Source: Campylobacter concisus (GTDB lineage Bacteria > Campylobacterota > Campylobacteria > Campylobacterales > Campylobacteraceae). From it: 64,000 bases of DNA. The position numbers and the translations under genes were made by a program. The stretch spans positions 1-64,000 of the forward strand of contig NZ_JAAKYZ010000003.1 of assembly GCF_015229955.1 (NCBI RefSeq), written 5' to 3'. A model generated the notes under the pieces. The model saw only the letters and a program-made list of their open reading frames with translations, had not been told where the DNA came from and made no database searches. Positions 55,322 through 64,000 of this stretch are shown piece by piece; position 1 is the stretch's first letter, and the number at the start of each line of letters is the position of its first letter.

Positions 55322-55471
55322 TAAAATCGTTGAAGATACAATATTGCAACGGTTTACGGAAGCAAAAAGCTCTTTTGATACTAAAAATGAGAAAAAGTAG
55401 GTTTAAAAGAGAGTTTTAAATTTAGATAAATTGTTTAGAGAGCCTCCCATTATTTTGCTGGGAGGCTTTTG
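55322..55471 (+). ncRNA. possible small RNA after guaA
   Basis: A -10-like TAAAAT (55322-55327, preceded by TG) and a strong terminator (55441-55471) bound about 140 bases with no ORF. This could be an independent small RNA, or simply the 3' end of the guaA transcript. There is no known family match. Confidence 0.25.
55441..55471 (+). terminator. rho-independent terminator
   Basis: AGCCTCCCA and TGGGAGGCT form a 9-bp GC-rich stem with a 9-base loop, followed by TTTTG. Probably the end of the nhaD-guaA transcript. Confidence 0.85.
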
Positions 55472-55672
55472 TGGAAAAAGCGGTTAATAAATTTGAATAG
55501 GTTATAGTAATAAAAATTATTTGTATCTGAGCCCACTTTAACATACTAATAATGCAGGATATTCATTTATACCTTACCTAAACAAAAATTTAAATGCTAT
55601 TAATAAATGCTTAAATGGTGATACATTGTATGGGATTTGTTTTGGTTTGATTTTTTTGAAAGAAGCGTCAAC
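55472..55672. other. spacer at the left edge of the foreign-looking block
   Basis: No gene is supported here. From about 55637 the frame of the next gene is open upstream of its ATG and reads FWFDFFERSVN, which may be the remnant of a longer protein. Confidence 0.4.
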
Positions 55673-56077
55673 ATGAGACACAAAGATACAAGAATAGAAT
55701 GTGAAGAGTTATGGGCAAAAAATAAATATTTTGTACTAAGCAAATCGCATAAAGCATATTTGGAGATAAGGGCGTATTTGAGGGAAAAAGAACCGGATGT
55801 TGTATGGCTAAATGAAAAAATACAGGAAACAAGAGATATGAAGGAGAGCAAAAAAGATTTTAGTAATGCCATTCTTCATATATGGGGATATTTTAAAAAA
55901 GACGCAAGTACGATTGAAAAACAGGTATTATTTGATATATTAAATGGATATATGGAAGGGGAAAATAGTCAGAAGGTTGTAATTGAATACATTAACACTT
56001 TACTAAAGAAATACCCTAATGAATATTTAGAAAAATCAACCTTGTTAACAGGAGAAAAATATGAGACTATGGCATGA
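55673..56077 (+). CDS. DUF1722 (YbgA-family) protein
   Basis: 134 residues from ATG 55673. The sequence carries the DUF1722 core: RHKDTRIECEELWAKNKY, LSKSHKAYLEIRAYL and a C-terminal LLKKYPNEYLEKSTLL. The domain's function is unknown; in some proteins it is fused to DUF523. The open frame continues upstream to 55637 with a TTG, so the N-terminus may be truncated. It overlaps the next gene by 17 bases. Close forms occur in low-GC Firmicutes, suggesting transfer. Confidence 0.75.
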   Translation: MRHKDTRIECEELWAKNKYFVLSKSHKAYLEIRAYLREKEPDVVWLNEKIQETRDMKESKKDFSNAILHIWGYFKKDASTIEKQVLFDILNGYMEGENSQKVVIEYINTLLKKYPNEYLEKSTLLTGEKYETMA

Positions 56078-56429
56078 AAAACTTATCCACTTATTGCCCA
56101 AAAGTCAGCTTCTTGGGCAACATAGGGAATGTTGTGCTCTGAGGGGCAATGGATGGAAAAAGAAACATAAAACTGTGGACTATGTGTTTTCATATTCTCC
56201 GTATCATCTTTTTATTTACCATGTATTGGTTATGGAGGAGATGGAAAAAAGAGGATATAAAGTTTCTGCGGAATGGAAAGATAAAAATTATAGAGGAAGC
56301 ACAGCAGTAAAGTATGATAATCTTAAAGAGGAAATTATAGGCAGTCCAATTTACAAAGAGCACAATATCGAATATCTAGCTGATTGCATAGAAAATTTAA
56401 GAAACAAAGGTATACATTTAAAAGTATAG
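56061..56429 (+). CDS. TIGR02328-type protein, Pyr_excise-like
   Basis: 122 residues opening MRLWHEKLIHLLPKSQLLGQ, then HRECCALRGNGWKKKH and YSPYHLFIYHVLVMEEM. This matches a small family related to T4 pyrimidine dimer glycosylase (endonuclease V), though activity on DNA damage is not established for it. AGGAGAAA precedes the ATG. It is paired with the DUF1722 gene, an arrangement I associate with Firmicutes. Confidence 0.75.
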   Translation: MRLWHEKLIHLLPKSQLLGQHRECCALRGNGWKKKHKTVDYVFSYSPYHLFIYHVLVMEEMEKRGYKVSAEWKDKNYRGSTAVKYDNLKEEIIGSPIYKEHNIEYLADCIENLRNKGIHLKV

Positions 56430-56446
56430 AAGTTGTGGAAGAGTAA

Positions 56447-56761
56447 ATTGATATAAAAATAAAAGAAGTTGAAGATAAACTGGAAAAAGAAAGTGCATCA
56501 AAAGAAATATTATATGACCTTTCAGAATGGTTTGGAATACCATAAAGCACAGAAGAGTATATTCGTGATTCACGGTAAAAGCTTTTTCTCGCTTGCCATA
56601 TGAATGATGAGTCAGTTGGTTTTGTTGTATTAAATGCAACCGACAAGGATTGTACAGATATTTTTGTAATTGGTATAAAAAAATTCCATCAAATGGGTAT
56701 TGGATCAGTACTTAACGAAGCTTACAAAACTACGGCAAGGAAGCCGGGTTACGCATATTAA
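56447..56761 (+). pseudogene. GNAT acetyltransferase remnant
   Basis: One frame reads EILYDLSEWFGIP, stop (56543), STEEYIRDSR, stop (56576), then ESVGFVVLNATD and HQMGIGSVL, the acetyl-CoA-binding Q/RxxGxG/A motif. The order and spacing fit a GNAT N-acetyltransferase, but no start codon, two internal stops and no proper C-terminus remain. It follows the other two foreign-looking genes and is decaying. Confidence 0.75.
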
Positions 56762-56831
56762 AAATAGAAACTAAAAAGATACTGTTATAGAATAAAAGAA
56801 ACAAATATGATATGGTAATTATTGAGTGGCC

Positions 56832-56854
56832 AAATTCCTTTATGGAATTTTTTG
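56832..56854 (+). terminator. weak terminator-like hairpin
   Basis: AAATTCC and GGAATTT form a 7-bp stem with a 5-base loop, followed by TTTG. It lies past the acetyltransferase remnant. Confidence 0.4.
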
Positions 56855-56946
56855 TAAAGGGAACTTCTTGATATGCACTAGTTTTAATTAGGATATTTTT
56901 TCTCTTTTTATTAACATTGGTCAATGAAATTTAGCTCTTAACCTTT

Positions 56947-56952
56947 TATAAT
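56947..56952 (+). promoter_or_regulatory. -10 of the cupin gene
   Basis: TATAAT preceded by CTTT, 22 bases before the ATG at 56974; AAAAAGGA serves as ribosome site. Confidence 0.5.
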
Positions 56953-56973
56953 TTTGCAAAAAAAGGATATAAA

Positions 56974-57618
56974 ATGAGTCAAATTTATAGTCTAGACAAA
57001 GATACAAAAATAGTTGAAAAAAGTGTCGTTAGCAAAAGGCTCTTTCAAAACAAAAACGCAAGCGTCGATATATACGCATTTGACGAAGGTGAGGAGCTAG
57101 ACCACGAGATGCTTTTTATAGATAGCCTTGCCTGGGTGATAGACGGCGAAGCGCAGCTCGTGTATGGCAAAAAGCAGATGAAGCTTGGGTACGATGAAGC
57201 CTGCCTTATCGAGGCAAAAACCTGGCGAAAACTCAAATTTACAAAGAAAACAAAATATTTACTAATAGATTTTAAGGAGAATGTTATGATAGATCATTTA
57301 CCTAAGGCAGCTATTTTTAGCTTAGTTGATGCAGTGGAATACGAAAAAGGCAAGATAGTTAGCAAGACGCTTGTTAAAAATGAGAATGGCTCGATGTCGC
57401 TGCTTAGTTTTGACACAGACCAAGAGCTCTCAACTCACGCAGCTCCAGGCGATGCACTACTTATCGCACTTGATGGTGAGATGAAGCTAACTATTGGTGA
57501 TGAACATTTTGATATCAAAAAAGGCGATACCATCGTGCTACCAGGCAAAATACCACATGGATTAAAGATAAAAGATAAATTTAAAATGCTCTTAATCGTC
57601 ACTAAAGACAAAATGTAA
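56974..57618 (+). CDS. double-cupin protein
   Basis: 214 residues made of two cupin beta-barrels (about 25-100 and 125-212). The second has LSTHAAPGDALLIALDGE and LPGKIPHGL, with two histidines that could bind a metal; the first has lost most ligands. The role is unknown: enzyme or small-molecule sensor. It stands alone between a promoter and a terminator. Confidence 0.8.
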   Translation: MSQIYSLDKDTKIVEKSVVSKRLFQNKNASVDIYAFDEGEELDHEMLFIDSLAWVIDGEAQLVYGKKQMKLGYDEACLIEAKTWRKLKFTKKTKYLLIDFKENVMIDHLPKAAIFSLVDAVEYEKGKIVSKTLVKNENGSMSLLSFDTDQELSTHAAPGDALLIALDGEMKLTIGDEHFDIKKGDTIVLPGKIPHGLKIKDKFKMLLIVTKDKM

Positions 57619-57621
57619 TAC

Positions 57622-57643
57622 TAAGCCCTATTTCTAGGGCTTA
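57622..57643 (+). terminator. terminator after the cupin gene
   Basis: TAAGCCCT and AGGGCTTA form an 8-bp stem with a 6-base loop, followed by TTCTTT. Confidence 0.65.
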
Positions 57644-57700
57644 TTCTTTATAATAACAATAGTAAATTTATACTTAATAAAGCAAAAAGTAAAGTCATAA

Positions 57701-57706
57701 TATAAT
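57701..57706 (+). promoter_or_regulatory. -10 of the efflux gene
   Basis: TATAAT, 22 bases before the ATG at 57728. AAAAAAAG stands just before the start; the ribosome site is weak. Confidence 0.5.
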
Positions 57707-57727
57707 CGCTCCAAAAAAAGAAAAACT

Positions 57728-58888
57728 ATGAAAAAAGAAAATTCCAAGCTATTTTTGTTACTATTTTTAGGTGCTCTCTCTGCCTTTGGACCATTTGTGA
57801 CAGATCTTTATTTGCCAGCACTTCCGGCTATTACTGAGTGGTTTAAAACAAGCGTTACAGCTACACAATTAACGATCACGACATCGATGGCAGGCTTAGC
57901 CATAGGTCAGCTCATAGTTGGCCCAATAAGTGATAAATTTGGCCGAAAATTGCCCCTTACCATCTCGCTCATCGTCTATACGATAAGCACTATTTTTATA
58001 TTTTTCTCGCAAAATATCCAGTTTTTTATCTTTATGCGCATCATCCAAGGACTAGCAAGTGCCGGCAGTTTGGTTATTTCAAGGGCTGTTGTTAGTGATC
58101 TTTATAAGGGCCATGAAATGACTAAATTTTTTAGCCTTATGATGGTCGTAAATGGTCTAGCCCCGATACTTTCACCAATTGGCGGTAGTTTGCTGCTTAA
58201 ATTTACCGACTGGCGTGGCATCTTTATGGCACTTACTATCATTGGTATCTTACTTTTTATTGCAAATTTTTATTTCAAAGAGAGCTTGAGTCAGTCAAAT
58301 CGCTTAAAAATGCCTTTGTTGGTGACTTATAGTGTTTTTGGCAAAATTTTAAGAAAGAAAAAATTTATACTTTTCGTAAGCATTCAGACATTTGCGATGG
58401 GTGCAATGTTTGCCTATATAGCGTCATCTTCGTTTATATTTCAAGAATTTTATTCTCTAAGTCCAGTAAGTTATAGCTTTTGCTTTGCTTTAAATGGTTT
58501 AGGGCTTGTTATAGGAGCAAGGCTTGCTAGTCTTTTAAATGAGAGAAAAGCACTCAAAGCTGGACTTTCTGGCACCTTGTTTGCTAGCATTTTTATTGCT
58601 TTTATGCTTTGCTTTAAATTTGAAGTGATCGGCGTCATTATCGCATTTTTCTTATTGCTTCTTTTTACAGGATTTGTCTTGCCAACTGCTTCATCGCTAG
58701 CTATGAACGAAGGCAGAGAATATGCTGGCTCAGCCTCAGCGATACTTGGATTTTGCCCATTTTTCTTAGGCGGCGTAGTCTCTCCGTTAGTTGGGCTTGG
58801 TAATATATTTTACTCGACTTCTATTGTTATTTTAGTCTGCACATTACTTGCTTTGATATCTTTTTTAAGGTTAAAAAGAGTTGCGTAA
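57728..58888 (+). CDS. Bcr/CflA-family multidrug efflux MFS transporter
   Basis: 386 residues, 12 membrane helices. The DLYLPALPAI segment in the first loop and GQLIVGPISDKFGRKLPL (motif A) identify the Bcr/CflA drug/proton antiporters. It may export bicyclomycin-like drugs or cysteine; the substrate is not readable. It overlaps hemD by eight bases. Confidence 0.88.
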   Translation: MKKENSKLFLLLFLGALSAFGPFVTDLYLPALPAITEWFKTSVTATQLTITTSMAGLAIGQLIVGPISDKFGRKLPLTISLIVYTISTIFIFFSQNIQFFIFMRIIQGLASAGSLVISRAVVSDLYKGHEMTKFFSLMMVVNGLAPILSPIGGSLLLKFTDWRGIFMALTIIGILLFIANFYFKESLSQSNRLKMPLLVTYSVFGKILRKKKFILFVSIQTFAMGAMFAYIASSSFIFQEFYSLSPVSYSFCFALNGLGLVIGARLASLLNERKALKAGLSGTLFASIFIAFMLCFKFEVIGVIIAFFLLLLFTGFVLPTASSLAMNEGREYAGSASAILGFCPFFLGGVVSPLVGLGNIFYSTSIVILVCTLLALISFLRLKRVA

Positions 58889-59519
58889 AATTTATCTTAT
58901 TTCAAATACAAAAACGACTGATGAGAGCGTTGTAAATTTAAGCGTTAGCAAGATCGAGTTTTTAAAATTTGAGCTAAATTTAAGTGAATATGATGTGCTG
59001 GTAGCTACTTCTAAAAATGCTTTTAATGCATTAAAATTTAACAATATAAAAGCTATAAATTTGCCAGTCTTTGCCATCGCAAATAGTTGTGCGGCAGCCG
59101 CAAGAGAGTTTGGATTTAGTGAAATTTATACCGGAAAGAACGCTCACGGAGATGACTTCGCAAGGGAAATTTTGCCACTTTTAAAAGGTAAAAATGTTCT
59201 TTATCTAAAAGGTAGAGATAGCGCTTCAAATTTCTTAGAAATTTTGCAAAATGGCGGAGTAAATATAAAAGTAATTATCGCCTATGAAAATGTCTTAAAT
59301 CCTTGCAAAATGGAGTTAAGACCACCAAAAAATAGCATTTTGATCTTCGCTTCTCCGCTAAATGTCAAAAATTTTCTTAGTAATTTTGGCTGGGATGAGA
59401 GCTATCAAGCGATAAGCATTGGAAAGGTCACTGCAAAAGAGCTAAAATTTACCGAGCCAATAGTGAGCCAAAGTCAAGATATAAACGCCTGTATCGCGCT
59501 TGCCAAAACATTACTTTAA
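58881..59519 (+). CDS. hemD: uroporphyrinogen-III synthase
   Basis: 212 residues with the two-lobed HemD fold; family signatures are weak but LVATSKNAFNAL, GKNAHGDDFAREILP and VLYLKGRDSASNF fit. It closes and inverts the tetrapyrrole ring for heme. The start is TTG, overlapping the transporter end. Confidence 0.75.
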   Translation: MRKIYLISNTKTTDESVVNLSVSKIEFLKFELNLSEYDVLVATSKNAFNALKFNNIKAINLPVFAIANSCAAAAREFGFSEIYTGKNAHGDDFAREILPLLKGKNVLYLKGRDSASNFLEILQNGGVNIKVIIAYENVLNPCKMELRPPKNSILIFASPLNVKNFLSNFGWDESYQAISIGKVTAKELKFTEPIVSQSQDINACIALAKTLL

Positions 59520-59531
59520 GCAAAGAATTTA

Positions 59532-59537
59532 TATAAT
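59532..59537 (+). promoter_or_regulatory. -10 of 6S RNA
   Basis: A perfect TATAAT just after the hemD stop, placing the transcript start near 59544, one base before the closing stem of the RNA. Confidence 0.6.
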
Positions 59538-59543
59538 TTTATT

Positions 59544-59735
59544 GCCTGAGTGAAGCGAGTCAGCATTTTACGGGGTCCAACACTTTTTTGTTAGCGAAAA
59601 GGTATGGGTGCCTTGTGATGTGGCTTCGTTTGAGTCTGAAAAGGCGAGAAGTTGCAACCGTTTGGTATCCATCTATTTGCAAGATTGGCTTTGTTTATGG
59701 GCCACTCTTCTATGCGACGCCCACTCGGGTTTTTT
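59544..59735 (+). ncRNA. ssrS: 6S RNA (purD motif)
   Basis: An ORF-free tract of about 190 bases directly before purD, richer in G+C than its surroundings. Its ends pair: CCTGAGTG (59545-59552) with CACTCGGG (59722-59729), followed by TTTTTT. This gives the long closing stem typical of 6S RNA, which mimics an open promoter and holds sigma70 RNA polymerase. The purD-upstream RNA motif of epsilonproteobacteria has been recognised as 6S RNA, as I recall. The ends are approximate. Confidence 0.8.
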
Positions 59736-59752
59736 AAATTTACGGAGATGAA

Positions 59753-60997
59753 ATGAATATTCTCATAATAGGAAGTGGCGGCCGCGAATACGCCATTGCT
59801 CTAAAGCTAAAAAACGAAAAAAATATAAATTTATACTTTGTGCCAGGAAATGGTGCGACCTCACGCCTTGGCGAGAATTTAAAGATAAAAGATTTTTATG
59901 AGCTTGCAAAATTTGCTAAGCAAAATGATATTGCCTTAACTATCGTGGGCCCTGAATCACCGCTTAGTGAAGGTGTAGTGGATATCTTTAAAAAAGAGGG
60001 CTTGCTTATATTTGGACCAAGCAAAGCAGCTGCTAGACTTGAAGCTAGCAAGGCTTATATGAAGGACTTTTTAGCTAGAAATAACATAAAAACCGCAAGA
60101 TATTTAAATACAGATGATAAAGAAAAGGCATTTAAATTTATTGATACCTTAAGCGCGCCGATGGTCGTAAAGGCCGATGGACTTTGCGCTGGCAAGGGCG
60201 TAATAATCGCAAATTCTAAAGAGGATGCCAAAGAGGCAGTTAGCGACATGCTAAGCGGAGCCAGCTTTGGTGATGCTGGTAAATTTGTTGTCGTTGAAGA
60301 GTTTTTAGACGGCTTTGAGCTGAGCTTTTTTGCTATTTGTGACGGCGAAAATTTTGTAAGTTTGCCAGTGGCACAAGATCATAAACGTCTGCTTGATAAT
60401 GACGAAGGTCCAAATACTGGCGGCATGGGTGCTTATGCTCCAAGTCCGCTTGCTTCAAAAGAGCTGATAAAAAGGGTTGAAGAAGAGGTTGTAAAGCCAA
60501 CTTTAAAAGGGATGAAAAACGAGGGCAGTCCGTTTTGTGGAGTACTTTTTGTAGGGCTAATGATCGTGAAAAATGAGCCTTATGTACTTGAGTTTAACGT
60601 AAGATTTGGCGATCCTGAGTGCGAGGTATTGATGCCATTAATTGACGGAAATTTAAGCGAAATTTTACTAAATGCTGCAAAGGGCGAGCTAAAGCCTATT
60701 AGCTTAAAAGATGAATTTGCAGTTGGCGTTGTGATGGCTAGTAAGGACTACCCGTATAAAAGTAGCCCAAAGGTTAAAATTTCAGTTTTAAATGATGTAA
60801 AAGATGCTCACATCGCTTATGCTGGTGTTAGTGAGCAAGATGGAGAAATTTATGCAGATGGTGGCAGGGTATTAGTCTGTGTGGCCACTGCGAAGAGTAT
60901 AAAAGAGGCACGTGATAGAGCTTATGAGCTTTGCGAAAATGTAAAATTTGATGGAGCACATTATAGAAAAGATATTGCCTGGCAGGCATTAAAATGA
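59753..60997 (+). CDS. purD: phosphoribosylamine-glycine ligase
   Basis: 414 residues, ATP-grasp fold. The N-terminal [13 protein letters not shown], the [14 protein letters not shown] loop, and the family signature [12 protein letters not shown] are intact. It makes glycinamide ribonucleotide in purine synthesis. It overlaps the RDD gene by four bases. Confidence 0.96.
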   Translation: MNILIIGSGGREYAIALKLKNEKNINLYFVPGNGATSRLGENLKIKDFYELAKFAKQNDIALTIVGPESPLSEGVVDIFKKEGLLIFGPSKAAARLEASKAYMKDFLARNNIKTARYLNTDDKEKAFKFIDTLSAPMVVKADGLCAGKGVIIANSKEDAKEAVSDMLSGASFGDAGKFVVVEEFLDGFELSFFAICDGENFVSLPVAQDHKRLLDNDEGPNTGGMGAYAPSPLASKELIKRVEEEVVKPTLKGMKNEGSPFCGVLFVGLMIVKNEPYVLEFNVRFGDPECEVLMPLIDGNLSEILLNAAKGELKPISLKDEFAVGVVMASKDYPYKSSPKVKISVLNDVKDAHIAYAGVSEQDGEIYADGGRVLVCVATAKSIKEARDRAYELCENVKFDGAHYRKDIAWQALK

Positions 60998-61443
60998 GTA
61001 TGCAGATAGTTGAAAAACTTGAAAAAGAAGAAATTTCGCTAGCGCCATTTTCAAAAAGAGTGCTAGCTTACTCAATTGATGAATGTATCGTTTCTTTTTT
61101 GTTTTTGATCATTTACTGGGATGCCTTTTTGTCGGTTATGAGCTATGATGAAGCCAGAAATTTGACTTTAAATTTCTTTTGGCAAATAGTCGCACTAAAG
61201 ATTATTTATCATGCATTTTTTGTTTGGTATTATGGCGCGAGTCTTGGACAAATGCTAATAAAGACGATGTGCATTAATGTAGAAATTTTAGATAGACCAA
61301 ATTTTATTTCAAGCTTGGTAAGAGCGATTTTTAGGTTGGTTAGTGAAGCTTGTTTTTATCTTGGTTTTGCATGGGCATTTGCGAATCCAGCTAGGCAGAC
61401 TTGGCAAGACAAAATAGCAAAAACAGTGGTGATAAATGCGTAA
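60994..61443 (+). CDS. RDD-family membrane protein
   Basis: 149 residues with an RDD domain: an early [11 protein letters not shown] helix (Arg-Asp pattern), a second helix near 60-75 and a last one at 110-130. Function unknown. It overlaps purD by four bases and lptD by eight, so it belongs to the same transcript. Confidence 0.75.
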   Translation: MSMQIVEKLEKEEISLAPFSKRVLAYSIDECIVSFLFLIIYWDAFLSVMSYDEARNLTLNFFWQIVALKIIYHAFFVWYYGASLGQMLIKTMCINVEILDRPNFISSLVRAIFRLVSEACFYLGFAWAFANPARQTWQDKIAKTVVINA

Positions 61444-63595
61444 AATTTTATTTTTAGTTTCGGTTTGTATTTTAAATCTAAGTGCAGCTGTGCAAGATGT
61501 GCAGCTTTTGGCTGATGATGTAAAGCAAGATAAAGGCATCGTCACGGCCAATAAAAATGTTGTTGTATATTCACAAGATTATCTTGTAACAGCTGATTGT
61601 GCTGTGTATGATCAAAATAATTCGATTATCGAGCTTTTTGGTAACGTCAACATGATGAAGGGCAAGAGTGAAGTCTCTCGCTCAAACTATGCAAAGCTAA
61701 ATTTAAAAAATAATGATACTGCTTTTGAATCGCTTTTTATGATGAATAAAGATATGGAAGTGTGGATGAGAAGCGATGAGAGCAGCTCTGACAGTGAGTA
61801 CTATAGAGTAAAAAAGGCGATGGTTTCAAGCTGTAATGTCCAAGATCCTGACTGGAGCATCACCTCAAGCTCAGCTATGCTAAATAAACAAAGCAAATTT
61901 TTACACCTTTTTAACCCAGTCTTTCGTATAGCTAATGTGCCAGTTTTTTATTTGCCATATTTTGGTTTTTCAACAGATACCACAAGAAGAACAGGTCTTT
62001 TGCCGCCTGAGCTTGGATACGGAAAATCTGAAGGTTTTTATTACAAACAGCCGATTTATTTTGCACCTTATAATGAGTGGGACTTCGAGCTTGATCCGCA
62101 GATAAGAACAAACAGAGGTGCTGGAATTTATGGTGCGTTTAGATTTACTGAGTCGCCTGATTCAAGGGGTGAAATCAGCTTTGGTATGTTTGACGATAAA
62201 AAAAGCTATCAAGATAGACAAAGAAGTAAGATTTCAAATAAGGCTGAACTAAAAAATAAAACACATAAAGGCATTGGACTAAAATACGAAAGAGATAAGC
62301 TTATAAGATACCTTAGCGAAGCGGATTTGCAAGAGGGAATTTGGATAGATGCAACGAAGCTAAATGATATAGATTATTTAAACTTAAAGGGCAGAGATGA
62401 TGATTATGATTCGCTTGTAACTTCTAAATTTAACTATTTCATCGCAAATGACGATCATTATTTTGGTGCTTATGCAAAATACTACATAGACACTGAAAAA
62501 ATTGGCTCAAAAAATGAGAACAAAGACACGCTTCAAGAGCTTCCGTCGCTTCAGTATCATAAATTTACAGATGATATTGTCTTGCCAAATATCTTATATT
62601 CACTTGATCTTCAGTCACATAGATATGATAGAAAAATAGGCGTTAGAGCGACTCAGTATGAATTTACACTTCCAGCTTCAGTGCATGTGCCACTGCTTGA
62701 TGATAGTTTAACGTTTTCATTTTACGAGTATCTATACGCCTCAAGAATAAATTACGAAAATAAGATAAATTCATTTGATGATAAAAGAGAAGATAAGCAT
62801 ACAAATTTTGTAAATAATTACCACAAATTTACCATTCAAACTGACCTTGCAAAAGCGTATGAAAGCTTTTATCACACTCTAAATTTTGGAGCAGAATACC
62901 TACTGCCAGGCTATAGAAAAGGAAATTTAGATGATGAGTTTATCTATGATAAAAATCTAAATGAGTATGAAAATTTCTTGACTCAAGAGCAGAGTAAGGA
63001 AGAAATTTCTGGTTACCTGACTCAGTATTTCTTTAACTCTAATGGTAGAAAGATTATAAAACATAGTATTTCTCAAGGATATTACACAAAAGAAGATGAA
63101 TATTCGAATTTAAAAAATGCTATTTATCTATATCCATTTGAAAATTTAAGCCTTTATAATAAGCTTGAATATTCGCATAAGAGTAAAGAGCTTAAAAAGA
63201 TACAAAGTGGATTTTCATACACAAATGATCTATTCTGGCTAAATATGCTTCACACCATGAAGAAAAATGATAGCAAAATAAAAAATAGTGCGACAAAAGA
63301 TAGCTATTTTACAAGCGGTCTTGGAGTAAAATTGCCTCATCAATATAGTCTTATTGGTGGCTGGCAATATGATATTGAGCGAAGCTACACAAAAAGCTGG
63401 AGAGTTGGTGTACTTCATCAAAGAAAATGCTGGAATTACGGGATAATTTATCAACAAGATGTTGAGCCAACAACAACAATAAACGGCTCAGCATCAACTA
63501 GAAAAAATGGTATTTATTTCACGATAAATTTCTATCCAATGGGCGGTTTGCACTATGACTTTTCGCAAAGCAGCACAAAATCGAGTGCCAACTAA
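61436..63595 (+). CDS. lptD: LPS-assembly protein LptD
   Basis: 719 residues. A signal peptide (1-19), an OstA/LptA-like jellyroll domain (about 25-130), then the large beta-barrel that inserts LPS into the outer leaflet. Paired cysteines are few compared with E. coli. Located after purD and the RDD gene; the permease at 27610 acts in the same pathway but far away. Confidence 0.9.
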   Translation: MRKILFLVSVCILNLSAAVQDVQLLADDVKQDKGIVTANKNVVVYSQDYLVTADCAVYDQNNSIIELFGNVNMMKGKSEVSRSNYAKLNLKNNDTAFESLFMMNKDMEVWMRSDESSSDSEYYRVKKAMVSSCNVQDPDWSITSSSAMLNKQSKFLHLFNPVFRIANVPVFYLPYFGFSTDTTRRTGLLPPELGYGKSEGFYYKQPIYFAPYNEWDFELDPQIRTNRGAGIYGAFRFTESPDSRGEISFGMFDDKKSYQDRQRSKISNKAELKNKTHKGIGLKYERDKLIRYLSEADLQEGIWIDATKLNDIDYLNLKGRDDDYDSLVTSKFNYFIANDDHYFGAYAKYYIDTEKIGSKNENKDTLQELPSLQYHKFTDDIVLPNILYSLDLQSHRYDRKIGVRATQYEFTLPASVHVPLLDDSLTFSFYEYLYASRINYENKINSFDDKREDKHTNFVNNYHKFTIQTDLAKAYESFYHTLNFGAEYLLPGYRKGNLDDEFIYDKNLNEYENFLTQEQSKEEISGYLTQYFFNSNGRKIIKHSISQGYYTKEDEYSNLKNAIYLYPFENLSLYNKLEYSHKSKELKKIQSGFSYTNDLFWLNMLHTMKKNDSKIKNSATKDSYFTSGLGVKLPHQYSLIGGWQYDIERSYTKSWRVGVLHQRKCWNYGIIYQQDVEPTTTINGSASTRKNGIYFTINFYPMGGLHYDFSQSSTKSSAN

Positions 63596-64000
63596 ATGAT
63601 AACGGCTAAATTTAAGGATCAATTAGAAGCAGCTAGCAAGCTAATTGAAATTTTGCCAAAAAAAGAGCTTGTAGATAAAAAGACAATAGTTGTTTGTATG
63701 TCGCTTGAGTCAGTTATACTCACAGATGCGGTTTGTAGAAGTTTAAATTTAAGCTACGAGATGCTTTTTAGCGAGCCAATACCTGCACCAAATAATAGCG
63801 AATGCGACGTTGCAATAGTTAGTGAAACAGAAGATATAGTATTAAATGATAAACTTATAAAAGCTTTTAATATAAGCTATGACTATATTTACGGCGAAGC
63901 ACATAGAAAATATGAAGAGAAAATTTTAAAAAACGTTTATAAATACCGAAAAGGAAATTTGATAGGAGAGCTAAAAGATAAAAATATTTTACTAATCGAT
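63596..64000 (+). CDS. phosphoribosyltransferase-like protein, partial
   Basis: The window shows the first 135 codons from an ATG one codon after the lptD stop. The sequence fits the COG1926 predicted phosphoribosyltransferases: PIPAPNNSECDVAIVSETED, YDYIYGEAHRKYEEKI and, at the cut, KNILLID, the start of the PRPP-binding loop. The substrate is not known. The 3' end lies outside the window. Confidence 0.75.
   Translation, partial: MITAKFKDQLEAASKLIEILPKKELVDKKTIVVCMSLESVILTDAVCRSLNLSYEMLFSEPIPAPNNSECDVAIVSETEDIVLNDKLIKAFNISYDYIYGEAHRKYEEKILKNVYKYRKGNLIGELKDKNILLID

Overview
The window looks like Campylobacter DNA, from a species outside C. jejuni and most like the C. concisus group. The evidence is the AT-rich composition, the epsilonproteobacterial gene order (rplY-pth-lptG-lysA-pheA-hisC-fliF-fliG-fliH-dxs-perR-CYTH/CHAD-ubiE-xseA-serC) and a 6S (purD-motif) RNA just upstream of purD. 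The species is an inference. No rRNA, tRNA or CRISPR array was seen.

Region 1, about 1-25,400, is a conjugative, plasmid-like element. It starts at the window edge with a 196-bp direct repeat and a tract of consecutive stem-loops. Next come four small unknown genes, a lipoprotein, a RelBE-type toxin-antitoxin pair, a MOBP-type relaxase on the minus strand and a probable oriT with an IncP-like nic sequence. A VirB-type type IV secretion operon follows: virB2, B3, B4, a 40-residue VirB7-like lipoprotein, B8, B9, B10, a small coiled coil, B11, a MobC-like gene and virD4. A second block carries an ArdC-like single-strand-binding domain protein, virB6, a type IA topoisomerase, ssb and an orphan EcoRI-type adenine methyltransferase. 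The element ends with parA, more unknown genes and a Rep_3-type initiator. Five of its transcription units share one promoter layout: an AT box ending in TTAAG, 9-11 bases upstream of the -10.

Region 2, about 25,400-55,300, is conserved chromosome, and it starts only 86 bases from rep. It holds tal, translation genes, lysine, phenylalanine and histidine biosynthesis genes fused into one run with the flagellar genes fliFGH and dxs, then perR, CYTH/CHAD, ubiE, xseA, serC, a methyltransferase, a TauE/SafE permease and trpE. A minus-strand run carries a DciA-like small gene, uvrC, and two genes with phosphorelay architecture whose catalytic residues are mostly lost. A short lipoprotein gene, nhaD and guaA follow.

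Region 3, about 55,300-56,950, is a small foreign-looking block: a DUF1722 (YbgA-type) gene, a TIGR02328/pyrimidine-dimer-glycosylase-like gene and a GNAT acetyltransferase broken by stop codons. Region 4, to the end, is again chromosome: a double cupin, a Bcr/CflA efflux pump, hemD, 6S RNA, purD, an RDD protein, lptD and a phosphoribosyltransferase cut by the window edge.

Together the element genes make a self-transmissible replicon: nicking and coupling (relaxase, MobC-like, VirD4), channel (VirB), single-strand handling and protection (SSB, ArdC-like, topoisomerase, methyltransferase), and maintenance (Rep, ParA, toxin-antitoxin). No integrase is visible. Whether this is an integrated plasmid, an ICE whose recombinase lies left of the window, or an assembly junction cannot be decided here.
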